64,000 bases of DNA from Humidesulfovibrio sp. (GTDB lineage: Bacteria; Desulfobacterota; Desulfovibrionia; Desulfovibrionales; Desulfovibrionaceae), in assembly GCF_031082295.1 (NCBI RefSeq), contig NZ_JAVHLD010000004.1, forward strand, positions 17,492-81,491, given 5' to 3'. The notes beneath the pieces are model-generated. The model saw only the letters and a list, made by a program, of their open reading frames with translations. It ran no database searches and was not told the origin of the DNA. Positions 1 through 8,994 of the stretch are shown here, one piece after another; positions within the stretch are counted from its first letter, which is position 1; the number at the start of each line of letters is the position of its first letter. The translations under genes and the position numbers were made by a program.

Positions 1-234
1 CTCGGAACGGTCTTTGAGCGACTCGAAAACTTCCTGGCCATTGCGCAAGCTGCACACGTGGCGCAGGCCAACGTTCGTGGCGTTCTTTACCGGCACCATG
101 AGCGTCACGGAGTTGCTCAGGATGCGAACGATGTAATATTCTGCCTTCGTTCCGCTGATTTCCTGGCTTTCGATGCGCTCGATGCGCCCCACACCTTGTG
201 CAGGGTACACCACCAACTCATTGATTTGAAACAC
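1..234 (-). CDS. CarD/CdnL-family transcriptional regulator, N-terminal part (runs off window)
   Basis: Reverse strand from GTG at 232-234 reads VFQINELVVYPAQGVGRIERIESQEISGTKAEYYIVRIL, a CarD-like N-terminus; continues past window edge. Confidence 0.8.
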   Translation of the reverse strand, partial: MFQINELVVYPAQGVGRIERIESQEISGTKAEYYIVRILSNSVTLMVPVKNATNVGLRHVCSLRNGQEVFESLKDRSE

Positions 235-282
235 TGAATCTCCTTCAAAATATGGGGGGCACTCTTCCGACGAATTGGTACA

Positions 283-930
283 TTACCCCATTGCTTCGGA
301 AGTGTCCACCGTCCCCTCCCCGACAGGCGGGACCGGCAGGCGGAAGGAGTTTATGAATTGAGTCGCCTCGCCCTGCCCACGCCTAAGCATGAGGGTCAGG
401 CCCTTTTGGGCTGCTGCGCACACTGCGCGCACACCATCTTGTTCTGCCAGGGGAAAGGGCTGCAAAACGAAGCGCGAAACATCCGATGAAAACTCGGGAC
501 GCCCAATGCCCAGGCGCAACCGAAGAAAATCTTCGCTGCCAAGATGCTCAGCGATGGAGTCTATGCCGCGGTGACCGTTTGAACCGCCTCCTTTTTTGAG
601 CTTCATGCGGCCCAAGGGGAGGTCCAGCTCGTCGTGGAGAACGACCACATCCGAAAGTGCCACAGCGTGACGTCCGCAAATGCGGGCAACGGCGCGACCG
701 GAGAGGTTCATGAACGTCATGGGCTTTGCGAGCAGACAGCTTGTGCCCCCAAGGGTCACGCCATACAACAGATAATCCCCTTCGCCGTGAAGGGTTTCAA
801 GGCGCATGCTCTTGCGGTTGCGGGCGCTAGCAAGGATGTCGTCAATAACCAGAAAGCCGAAATTATGACGGGTTTCGGCATACTCTGGCCCCGGGTTGCC
901 CAGGCCGACAATGAGTGGAACAGTTCGCAT
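283..930 (-). CDS. pth: Peptidyl-tRNA hydrolase
   Basis: MRTVPLIVGLGNPGPEYAETRHNFGF...KPMTFMNLSG...LHDELDLPLGRMKLKKGGGSNGHRGI, Pth signatures; start moved to internal ATG at 930. Confidence 0.95.
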   Translation of the reverse strand: MRTVPLIVGLGNPGPEYAETRHNFGFLVIDDILASARNRKSMRLETLHGEGDYLLYGVTLGGTSCLLAKPMTFMNLSGRAVARICGRHAVALSDVVVLHDELDLPLGRMKLKKGGGSNGHRGIDSIAEHLGSEDFLRLRLGIGRPEFSSDVSRFVLQPFPLAEQDGVRAVCAAAQKGLTLMLRRGQGEATQFINSFRLPVPPVGEGTVDTSEAMG

Positions 931-981
931 GGAAGCATCCAGTGGACCGCTGCGCCTTGCAGGGCAGATGCAGTAAAGGGA

Positions 982-1012
982 ATTGCGGGGGGAGCCGGAC
1001 TCCCCCCGCAAT
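982..1012. terminator. Perfect 13-bp inverted repeat between rplY and pth (terminator or processing hairpin)
   Basis: ATTGCGGGGGGAG-CCGGA-CTCCCCCCGCAAT; no clear T-tract. Confidence 0.5.
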
Positions 1013-1058
1013 CTGGCCCGGACTCACGCCGGGAAGATGTATGCTCAGGCTGGCGGGA

Positions 1059-1661
1059 CTACTTTTTCGCAGTCTCGGCAGTCTTGTCTTCTTCGACTTC
1101 CTGCGCGATGACGCCGACAACCGCGTAGTTGTCGTCATAAACGGCACGCACACCGGAGGGCAGCTTGATCTCGGAAATGTGCAGGTTCACGCCAAGCTCA
1201 AGATCGGTGACGTCGATCACGATCTTTTCTGGAACGTCGAGAGGCTTGCAGATGACTTCCAGGGAATCGCGGAAGACTTCCAGCAGGCCACCCATGATGA
1301 TGCCCTTGGCCTTGCCTTCAACAACGACCTTCACGTCAACCTTGATCTCGCGCTCCAGGTCGACGCCGTAGAAATCAACGTGGATCGGGGTGGACTTCAG
1401 CGGATCGTACTGCATGCTCCACATGAGGGAGGGCAAGGACTCGGCTTTGCCGTCCAGGTCGATCTGGAGGTGGAACACGCGGGAGCTGCCGAGCTTGCGG
1501 TGCAGCTTGGTCAGCGGCAGCAGATCCACAACCACCGGGATGTTCTGTCCCTTCTGGTTGTAGTATACGCCGGGAACCAGATTCTTGGAGAGCATGCGGC
1601 GGCAGGTGCCCTTGCCTTTCTCGGCGCGCGGACGCGCACTCAACGTCATCAGTTCAGCCAT
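1059..1661 (-). CDS. rplY: 50S ribosomal protein L25/general stress protein Ctc
   Basis: 200 aa; L25 N-domain (RPRAEKGKGTCRRMLSKNLVPGVYY) plus Ctc-type C-domain. Confidence 0.9.
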   Translation of the reverse strand: MAELMTLSARPRAEKGKGTCRRMLSKNLVPGVYYNQKGQNIPVVVDLLPLTKLHRKLGSSRVFHLQIDLDGKAESLPSLMWSMQYDPLKSTPIHVDFYGVDLEREIKVDVKVVVEGKAKGIIMGGLLEVFRDSLEVICKPLDVPEKIVIDVTDLELGVNLHISEIKLPSGVRAVYDDNYAVVGVIAQEVEEDKTAETAKK

Positions 1662-1723
1662 TTCCTCATCTCCTTTCAGAAACCGGACAACCTCAGAAAG
1701 CCGCCCGAAAATATGTTCAATGG

Positions 1724-2668
1724 TTAGACGAAAAGGACGCTGACCGAGGCCTCGCCGTGAACGTTCACGATGGCCTTGGCCAAAAGTTCCGCAACAGAAA
1801 GAACCTTTATCTTCTTGCAGGTCTTCTTGCGCGCATCCAGAGGGATGGTGTCGGCAACAAGTATCTGCGAGAAGACCGATTTGTCCAGACGTTCTATGGC
1901 CGGACCGGAAAGAACCGCATGGGTGGCGCAGGCAAGAATCTCCCGCGCACCGTTATCGGCCAGAACCTGACCGGCGGCACACATGGTGCCTGCCGTGTCG
2001 ACCATGTCGTCGAGCACTATCGCCGTTTTGCCCTGCACGTTGCCGATGAGGTGCATGGCCTTGGCCTGGTTGGGCGCGTCACGGCGCTTGTCCACGATGG
2101 CCAAGCCTGCGTCAAGGCGTTTTGCATAGGCGCGGGCGCGCTCAACGCCGCCAGCATCAGGCGAGACGACAACGATCTCGCCTTCGAGCTTGCGGAAGTA
2201 GTCGAGGAAAACGGGCGCGGCAAAGAGGTTGTCAACAGGGCAGTTGAAAAAGCCCTGAATCTGTCCCGCGTGCAGGTCGATGGTCATCATGCGGTGCATG
2301 CCAGCAACAGTAAGGAAGTCCGCCACGACTTTGGCGCTGATGGGAACGCGGGGCAGAACCTTGCGATCCTGGCGAGCATAGCCGTAGTAGGGCATGACTG
2401 CGGTGATGCGACGGGCGCTGGCGCGCTTGAGGGCGTCGATCATCAGGCAGAGTTCCATCAGGTGGAAGTTCACAGGCGAGCAGGTGGGCTGGACGACAAA
2501 GACATCGTCGCCGCGCACGTTGTCGTCTATCTCAATGCGAATTTCGCCATCGCTGAACTGCTCGCGCAGGACAGGGGTGAGGCGACATCCGATGTTCGCG
2601 CAGATGGATTCAGCCAAGTCAACGTTGGCAGAGCCGCTTAAGATCTTGAGATCGCTGTTACCAGACAT
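1724..2668 (-). CDS. prs: Ribose-phosphate pyrophosphokinase
   Basis: [21 protein letters not shown]...[25 protein letters not shown]...[19 protein letters not shown]...[11 protein letters not shown]. Confidence 0.97.
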   Translation of the reverse strand: MSGNSDLKILSGSANVDLAESICANIGCRLTPVLREQFSDGEIRIEIDDNVRGDDVFVVQPTCSPVNFHLMELCLMIDALKRASARRITAVMPYYGYARQDRKVLPRVPISAKVVADFLTVAGMHRMMTIDLHAGQIQGFFNCPVDNLFAAPVFLDYFRKLEGEIVVVSPDAGGVERARAYAKRLDAGLAIVDKRRDAPNQAKAMHLIGNVQGKTAIVLDDMVDTAGTMCAAGQVLADNGAREILACATHAVLSGPAIERLDKSVFSQILVADTIPLDARKKTCKKIKVLSVAELLAKAIVNVHGEASVSVLFV

Positions 2669-2686
2669 GTCCTCTACCTTGTGAAC

Positions 2687-2761
2687 TGGCTGGGGTGGAA
2701 GGATTCGAACCCTCGGATAACTGGACCAAAACCAGTCGCCTTACCGCTTGGCTACACCCCA
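2687..2761 (-). tRNA. tRNA-Gln (anticodon TTG)
   Basis: Reverse strand TGGGGTGTAGCCAAGCGGTAAGGCGACTGGTTTTGGTCCAGTTATCCGAGGGTTCGAATCCTTCCACCCCAGCCA; cloverleaf with TTG anticodon, CCA encoded. Confidence 0.95.
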
Positions 2762-3637
2762 TCTCGTCAGGGTCTCGATATGAACGGGCAAGCCATTCGT
2801 CCGTAAATCGTGGGCGACTTTAAGCGCCAGGCGGCTTTCCCGGAACAGGGCTGCCACGCTGGCCCCGCTCCCGCTCATGGTGGCAGATGCCGCCCCCAGT
2901 TTCAGCAGGCGCTCCTTCAAGACTCGCAGGTCGGGATGCGCCGGAAAGACTACAGCCTCAAAATCGTTTTGTACCACCACGGGCGAAAGGGAAACACGTC
3001 TCTTATTCGCCGATCTCGTGGTTGTCAAGCATTCTGCGCAGCCGTTCGCAGAAGTGATTTGCGCCGTGTATTCGTCCCAGGCCGCATAGGCCCACGCAGT
3101 GGAGACATGCACAGGCGGCATCGCAAGCAACAGGGTGAAAGCCGAAAGATCCAGCTCAACCGGGGTCAGCACATCGCCGATGCCGCTCGCCAATGCCGCG
3201 CCATCCTGAAGAAAGAAGGACACGTCGGCTCCGAGCCCAGCCGCCACGCGGCGCAGTTCGTCATCAGGCAGTGCCTTGCCGGCAGCCTGTGTCTGCAGCC
3301 AGCGTAGCATTGCCGCGGCATCGGAGCTGCCACCGCCGAGTCCGGCTCCAGTTGGAATGCGCTTGGTCAGATGGACAACGATGTCTGGCGCTGCGCCCGT
3401 GGCCTGCTTGTATGCCTTCCAGGCGCGAAATACGAGGTTTTTCTCAGGGGGGGTCTGCGGTAAAGGTGGAGTCACGACACACCCCGAATCGGTTGGCGCG
3501 GCTGACACTTCAAGGGTGTCGTACAGTCCTTTGACCGGTACGAAGAGGCTCTCCAGGTCGTGGTAACCGTTCTCGCGTCGTCCGAGAAGCTTGAGAGACA
3601 AGTTGATTTTGGCCGGAGCCTGGAGAATGACAGCCAT
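2741..3637 (-). CDS. ispE: 4-diphosphocytidyl-2-C-methyl-D-erythritol kinase
   Basis: MAVILQAPAKINLSLKLLGRRENGYHDLESLF...PTGAGLGGGSSDAAAML; GHMP kinase family. Last codons lie in tRNA-Gln. Confidence 0.95.
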   Translation of the reverse strand: MAVILQAPAKINLSLKLLGRRENGYHDLESLFVPVKGLYDTLEVSAAPTDSGCVVTPPLPQTPPEKNLVFRAWKAYKQATGAAPDIVVHLTKRIPTGAGLGGGSSDAAAMLRWLQTQAAGKALPDDELRRVAAGLGADVSFFLQDGAALASGIGDVLTPVELDLSAFTLLLAMPPVHVSTAWAYAAWDEYTAQITSANGCAECLTTTRSANKRRVSLSPVVVQNDFEAVVFPAHPDLRVLKERLLKLGAASATMSGSGASVAALFRESRLALKVAHDLRTNGLPVHIETLTRWGVAKR

Positions 3638-3657
3638 CGGTCTCCTCAGAAATTCAA

Positions 3658-3676
3658 GGGGGGCCGAAGCCCCCCC
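3658..3676 (-). terminator. Hairpin downstream of degP
   Basis: GGGGGGCcgaaGCCCCCC between the degP stop and the ispE start. Confidence 0.5.
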
Positions 3677-3690
3677 GTCGATGCGGAATA

Positions 3691-5118
3691 TTACTGTTTG
3701 TCGAGCGTGATGGCGCGAAACACGTTGCGCCCCTGTCGCTTGATCAAGAGCATGGCCATCCCGCGTTGCTTGGATGCGTCTAAGATCTCGCGCAGCTGGT
3801 CGAGAGTGCTCACCGCTTTTTGGTTGACCTCGATGATGACATCGCCGGGCTGAATATCCACCTGGGCAGCGGCACTGCCAGGCTTGATCTCCATGACCAG
3901 CAGGCCTTGTGGCTTGGCAAGACCGAGAGCCTGAGCCTCTTCACCGCCCTCAACCGGCCGCAGCCCAAGACCGAGCACTGTCGCCGGCGCGCGGTTCTTC
4001 TGGATGCCTTGCTGCTGCTCGGCCACATAATTGGGCTTGCGCTCGCCCAATGTCACAGTGAGGTCCACGGTGCGGTTCTGGCGCCATACGGTGAGCTGGA
4101 CCTTGTCGCCAGGGCGCATGTTGGCGACCTGCTTAAGCAGCGCAGCGGGGTTGTCCACGTTCACGCCTCCAGCCTTGATGATGACATCGCCGGTCTTCAT
4201 GCCGCCCTTGTCTGCGGGATCGCCAGGAATGACCTGGGCCACTAGCACGCCCTTGGGGTCTTTCAGGCCGACGCCCTTGGCGGTGTTTTCGTCCAGCTCC
4301 TGCATGGTGATGCCGAGCCAGCCGCGCTTGATTTTCCTGCCGCTCTTGAGTTGCTGGATGATCTTGTCGGCCTGGCTGGAGGGCGTGGCGAAACCGATGC
4401 CCTGGCCGTTCGGCACGATGGCGGTATTGATGCCGACCACCTTGCCGTTCATGTCGATGAGTGGACCGCCGGAGTTGCCGGGGTTGATGCTCGCGTCCGT
4501 CTGCAGGAAGCTGTCAAAGGGGCCTGCGCCGATATGACGGCCTTTTCCGCTGATGATGCCCGCGGTGACCGTGTGTCCCAAGCCAAAGGGGTTGCCGATG
4601 GCCAGCACCCATTCGCCGACGCGAGTGCCTTCGGAGTTGCCGAATTCAAGCACGGGGAGCGAGTTTCCTGCTTCGATTTTCAGCAGGGCAAGGTCGGTTT
4701 CCTGATCGCGTCCGATGACCTTGGCGTCATAAGGCTTCTCGCGGCTGAGGAGCTTGACCTTGATCTCGTCCGCCTCGGCCACCACATGGTTGTTGGTGAC
4801 GATATAGCCATCACTTGAAATAATGAAGCCGGAGCCAAGCGAGGTCAGCTTGCGTGTCTGCATTTCCTGCTGGCCGAAATAGCGTTCGAACTGGTCGAAG
4901 AAATCGCGGAAGGGTGAGTTCTTGGGAGCGTTTTTGAACAGCTCATGCATTTGCATCGATCCACCAGGCACGTTCTTGCTGGTGCTGATGTTGACCACCG
5001 CCTTGCCTGCGCGTTCAGCCAGATCGGTGAAGTCAGGCAGGCCGAGCTTGTTGGCCATGGCAAGATTGGGGATGATGAGAAAGGTGAGCATGAGACATAA
5101 TGCCGAGAAACGTTTCAT
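3691..5118 (-). CDS. degP: DegP/HtrA (Do-family) periplasmic serine protease with two PDZ domains
   Basis: Signal peptide MKRFSALCLMLTFLIIPNLAMA; triad motifs NNHVV, DLALLKI, GNSGGPL; PDZ repeats. Confidence 0.95.
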   Translation of the reverse strand: MKRFSALCLMLTFLIIPNLAMANKLGLPDFTDLAERAGKAVVNISTSKNVPGGSMQMHELFKNAPKNSPFRDFFDQFERYFGQQEMQTRKLTSLGSGFIISSDGYIVTNNHVVAEADEIKVKLLSREKPYDAKVIGRDQETDLALLKIEAGNSLPVLEFGNSEGTRVGEWVLAIGNPFGLGHTVTAGIISGKGRHIGAGPFDSFLQTDASINPGNSGGPLIDMNGKVVGINTAIVPNGQGIGFATPSSQADKIIQQLKSGRKIKRGWLGITMQELDENTAKGVGLKDPKGVLVAQVIPGDPADKGGMKTGDVIIKAGGVNVDNPAALLKQVANMRPGDKVQLTVWRQNRTVDLTVTLGERKPNYVAEQQQGIQKNRAPATVLGLGLRPVEGGEEAQALGLAKPQGLLVMEIKPGSAAAQVDIQPGDVIIEVNQKAVSTLDQLREILDASKQRGMAMLLIKRQGRNVFRAITLDKQ

Positions 5119-5290
5119 ACTTTGACCTCCATATGCCGCCGTTGAAAGAGGTGGCGACGTCGTGATCAAAAATAGTCTCTTTTGCCTGGATGTAAAGGTT
5201 CAAATCTGGATCAAGAGGCACCGACATTCGACTTGAAGGCCCGGAGGTATTTGTGTAGGAACACTCTTCCAGCGTCCACGCGCCGGAAAC

Positions 5291-5367
5291 GCCCTCGTAG
5301 CTCAGTCGGATAGAGCACAGGATTCCTAATCCTGGTGCCACAGGTTCGATTCCTGTCGAGGGCACCA
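5291..5367 (+). tRNA. tRNA-Arg (anticodon CCT)
   Basis: GCCCTCGTAGCTCAGTCGGATAGAGCACAGGATTCCTAATCCTGGTGCCACAGGTTCGATTCCTGTCGAGGGCACCA; complete cloverleaf. Confidence 0.95.
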
Positions 5368-5565
5368 AGACCAACAAGGGGTTCGCTTATGTCAGTCATG
5401 ACAGGCGGGCCCCTTTCTTGTATTCAATTTGTGAGAATTTGCGTACTGAGAGCTGAAGGTTTCCAAATGCCTCAACGGAAGCTGGCGGCTACAAACTATA
5501 GCTCATAAATATTGTCGAGAACAAATTATCGTGAATGAGCATGTAGTATCTGCTGCGGGGGATCT

Positions 5566-6048
5566 ATGTCGCGACACAATATAATGAAATCACTCCTTGT
5601 AATGTCCATGTTTTTGACGTGGTCTTGTTCCGCTGCAAATTATGAAGCCGTTGACATGGAATATGTTACCAACAGTTTCAGCATCTCAAAAATTGGTGTG
5701 TGTGGACCGTTGTCAACTGAAGCTGCAACAGAATTCATGTACGCAGGATATCTCGTCGAAGATCTAGGCAGTGATGTCCTTGAAAGTATGGGTGACGTGC
5801 CAGACAAAGGTTTTTACTTTATGGCTATCGCAGGAAAGATAGCCTATGATGAACCGGATCCGAGCGGATTTTCAAGCTACGCACTGCGAGTTGTGGACTT
5901 GAAAACAGGGGAGACTCTGTGGTCGAGCGAGGGTGAATACCAGACTCTCAAAGCTTTAAGTCGAGAGAAACATCCACCTTCTCAAGTGTTTCGCGACATG
6001 GTATCCGATTTCGCAAAAACATATCCACCTGAACAAAACTCAAAATAG
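5566..6048 (+). CDS. Hypothetical exported protein, possible lipoprotein
   Basis: 160 aa with N-terminal hydrophobic segment ending ...FLTWSC; noticeably more AT-rich than neighbours. Confidence 0.55.
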   Translation: MSRHNIMKSLLVMSMFLTWSCSAANYEAVDMEYVTNSFSISKIGVCGPLSTEAATEFMYAGYLVEDLGSDVLESMGDVPDKGFYFMAIAGKIAYDEPDPSGFSSYALRVVDLKTGETLWSSEGEYQTLKALSREKHPPSQVFRDMVSDFAKTYPPEQNSK

Positions 6049-6202
6049 AATTATGGTAGATAGCTGGACTGTGGAGAGAGTTGTCCTTTCAGGGGCCTAT
6101 CAAAATAGTTGTTACGCATAGCCTTGATCATGCGTACTTATTGAATGTACATGCTGTTCATGTGCGCATTGCCAAGTTATAGATTCCGGGGTAGTCAGTC
6201 GT

Positions 6203-8449
6203 ATGTTTAAAGAACATTATAATGAGCTGTTGCATGACCTCGTCACACCGTCTCGGTTGCTTCCGGCACTCTGTTCGGGGCTTGTGATCGGGCTATTGTC
6301 CATCATCCTGGAATTATCTTTTGCCTCGCTCATCTTTGCCGGCCCACTGGCAAGCTTTGCCCCAAGCGCATCCGGATTGACGCTGTTTGGCGGGTTCGTC
6401 ATGTGTCTCATGATCACCCTGGGCAGCACGTGCAATACGTCCATCTGCATTCCCCAGGATGCTCCGGCCGCTATCCTTGCCGCAGTTTCCGCGGGCATCG
6501 CAGCGAGTCTGTCCGCCCCAGGAGAACAGCATGCCGCTGCCATCACTGTTGGCGCGGCAATGGCCCTGTCCACCGTCACCTCGGGCGTCCTGTTTCTTGT
6601 CATGGGCCGTTTCAAGCTCGGCAACCTCATGCGTTACATGCCTTTTCCCGTCGTTGGCGGGTTCCTGGCGGGCATCGGCTGGCTGCTGGTTCAGGGCAGC
6701 GTGTCCATCATTGCCGGCGTGTCGCTTAGCTTTGCCGAGTTGCCACTGCTTTTGACCACGGGCAAGGCGCTGCAGCTGGCCCCCGGCGTTGCACTGATGC
6801 TTGTTCTGTTGCTGGCAATGAAACGGTGGAGCAGTGTCTACATCCTGCCCGGAGTGCTGTGCCTTTCGCTCGTGTTGTTCGCGCTGTACCTCGCCATCAC
6901 CGGGCAGAGCCTGGCCGATGCCGGGCGCGCAGGACTGCTTCTGGGCGGCATGCCTGACAGCGCAATGCTTTGGCCGGTATTCACCGTTGCCGATTTCGCT
7001 CTTGTCCGCTGGGACATCATCTTGCCGCAGTTGCCGCAACTCTGCACCATCCCATTGGTCTCGGCCATATCCTTCCTGCTCATCTCAAGCGGCATCGAAA
7101 CATCCACACGCCGCGACCTTGACCTTAAGCATGAGCTTTACCTCAACTCTCTGGTGAACCTCGTTGCCGGTGCTTGCGGGTCGCACACCGGGTACACGGC
7201 GCTCAGCCTGACCATGCTCGGCCCCAAGACCGGATCGGACTCGCGCGTGATCGGGCTCACGGCGGCGCTTCTGCTCGGCGTTGCGACTTTCTTCGGCGCC
7301 GCGGTTCTTGGCTATTTCCCGCGTTTCATTCTGGGCGGCATGGTGCTGTTCCTCGGCGTCGCCACCCTGATGGACTGGGTGGTGGCGGCCCGCAGGCAGG
7401 TCACACGCCTGGAGTACGCCCTGATCTTGACGATTCTCTGCGTCATCGGTGTGTTCGGTTTCCTGACCGGAGTTGGCGTTGGCCTTGTGCTGGCCACAGT
7501 CGTGTTCGTGGTCAAGTACAGCCACCTGCCCGTGGTGCGCCAGGACACCGACGCCACCGTTCTCGCAAGCACCCGTGATCGCAGCGTTCCGGACAAACAT
7601 CTCCTGCGCGAGCATGGCCGCAATATCCGCATCCTGCGGGTCATGGGGTATCTGTTTTTCGGCTCGGCCAACCTCTTGAGTCGTAGCGTCGCGACTCATT
7701 TGGCTCCGCAAAGCGGGCAGGTTCCCAGCCACCTCATACTCGATTTTTCCGAGGTCGACGGCTTTGATTCCTCGGCGGTCAACTGTTTCCAGCGCATTAT
7801 CCAGCGTTGCGCAGCAGTCGGATGCCAGGTTGTCTTCTCCGCTTCCCCTCATGGGTTCGAGGAGCAGATGCGCAGCGCGGCCCCGCATGAGTCGAGCTCT
7901 TCGCAGTTCCTGCCGGATATGGACCGTGCCCTTGAATGGTGCGAGGACGCCGTGCTCGCGCGTGAGCAGGAATGTCTCGCGCCCCATGCGGACGGCTCCA
8001 GCCGAGACAAGCTCTTTGATCTTTCGGTGGACGACATGCTGCACCGGCTTGAGCAGGGCGAACGCTTTGAGGCGCTGGTGGAGCGCCTTGAGCCGTACCT
8101 GGAGCATAGACAGGCTCTGGCCGGCGAGTTCATCCTCCGCCAGGGCGACCCGCAGGAGGGAGTCTACCTGTTCATTTCCGGCCAGGCGGAGCAGCGCAAG
8201 CAGGAAGCATCCGGGAACGTGACACGCCTGCGCACCCTCGGCCCCGGCAACATGGCCGGACGCACCGCGTCTGACCGGAAGGACCTTGCCCCCGGCAGCA
8301 TCATCGCCCTAACGGACTGTTCGCTGGCCTTCCTGCCCGCGGAAACCCTGCGACAGCTTGAAACGAATGACCCGCTAACCGCGCTGGCCTTCTACGGCAT
8401 GTTCACCGCACAGTTGGAGACTCGCCTGACGCAAGCCGTGAGCGCCTGA
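6203..8449 (+). CDS. SulP-family transporter with STAS and cyclic-nucleotide-binding-like domains
   Basis: SulP-type membrane domain; STAS (HLILDFSEVDGFDSSAVNCFQRI); C-terminal cNMP-like domain (GEFILRQGDPQEGVYLFISGQAEQ). Confidence 0.85.
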   Translation: MFKEHYNELLHDLVTPSRLLPALCSGLVIGLLSIILELSFASLIFAGPLASFAPSASGLTLFGGFVMCLMITLGSTCNTSICIPQDAPAAILAAVSAGIAASLSAPGEQHAAAITVGAAMALSTVTSGVLFLVMGRFKLGNLMRYMPFPVVGGFLAGIGWLLVQGSVSIIAGVSLSFAELPLLLTTGKALQLAPGVALMLVLLLAMKRWSSVYILPGVLCLSLVLFALYLAITGQSLADAGRAGLLLGGMPDSAMLWPVFTVADFALVRWDIILPQLPQLCTIPLVSAISFLLISSGIETSTRRDLDLKHELYLNSLVNLVAGACGSHTGYTALSLTMLGPKTGSDSRVIGLTAALLLGVATFFGAAVLGYFPRFILGGMVLFLGVATLMDWVVAARRQVTRLEYALILTILCVIGVFGFLTGVGVGLVLATVVFVVKYSHLPVVRQDTDATVLASTRDRSVPDKHLLREHGRNIRILRVMGYLFFGSANLLSRSVATHLAPQSGQVPSHLILDFSEVDGFDSSAVNCFQRIIQRCAAVGCQVVFSASPHGFEEQMRSAAPHESSSSQFLPDMDRALEWCEDAVLAREQECLAPHADGSSRDKLFDLSVDDMLHRLEQGERFEALVERLEPYLEHRQALAGEFILRQGDPQEGVYLFISGQAEQRKQEASGNVTRLRTLGPGNMAGRTASDRKDLAPGSIIALTDCSLAFLPAETLRQLETNDPLTALAFYGMFTAQLETRLTQAVSA

Positions 8450-8522
8450 ACGCACGGCTTGCTCGCCTGGCGTCGTGTCCCCGACCTTGACCGCGAGCGC
8501 ATGCTGGCCTAGCCTGACAAGC

Positions 8523-8981
8523 ATGAACATCCGCACCAATGGCTTGGAGATTCTTGGCCCTGTCGACCCCGAACAGCGCCCGAAACTGCGCCTTCCCCTG
8601 TTTTTGGCCGGGGTGCAGGCGGGCTTTCCCTCACCGGCGGACGACTTCATCGACAAGCGCCTGGACCTGAACGAGCACCTGATCCAGCACCCAGCGGCCA
8701 CGTTCTTTGTGCGCGCCGTGGGCGACTCCATGCTCGGCGCAGGCATCCACGATGGCGACCTGCTCATTGTGGACCGAGCTGTGGAGGCCCAGGCCGGGAA
8801 GATAGTCATCGCCGCGGTGAATGGCGAGCTCACGGTCAAGCGCCTGGAACGCAGGGGCCAGCGCATGCTTCTGGTTCCGGCCAATGCCGATTTCCTGCCC
8901 ATCGACATCACCGACGCCCTGGACAGCGGCGAGGGCTTCGAGGTCTGGGGCGTCGTCACAAGCGTCATCCACAAGCTCTAG
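8523..8981 (+). CDS. umuD: UmuD-like S24 peptidase (translesion polymerase accessory)
   Basis: AGFPSPADDFIDKRLDLNEHLI (A-G cleavage site), VGDSMLGAGI (Ser) and ELTVKRL (Lys); next to umuC. Confidence 0.9.
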   Translation: MNIRTNGLEILGPVDPEQRPKLRLPLFLAGVQAGFPSPADDFIDKRLDLNEHLIQHPAATFFVRAVGDSMLGAGIHDGDLLIVDRAVEAQAGKIVIAAVNGELTVKRLERRGQRMLLVPANADFLPIDITDALDSGEGFEVWGVVTSVIHKL

Positions 8982-8994
8982 GCCGGGGGTCGTT

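Noticed and set aside
1757-2641. 294-aa plus-strand ORF antisense to prs
   Set aside because: prs on the opposite strand is unambiguous; this is a mirrored codon artefact.
5377-5422. Inverted AAGGGG...CCCCTTT after tRNA-Arg as a terminator
   Set aside because: Short arms with a long spacer; plausible, but too weak to list as a feature without folding.
7085-8107. 340-aa minus-strand ORF antisense to the SulP transporter
   Set aside because: Low-complexity His/Ala/Arg-rich shadow translation with no domain signature; the sense ORF is convincing.
8821-8994. N-terminal extension of the umuC ORF overlapping umuD
   Set aside because: The extension is an out-of-frame reading of umuD; conserved UmuC begins at the GTG at 8995 (VPLYALVDCNNFYAS).
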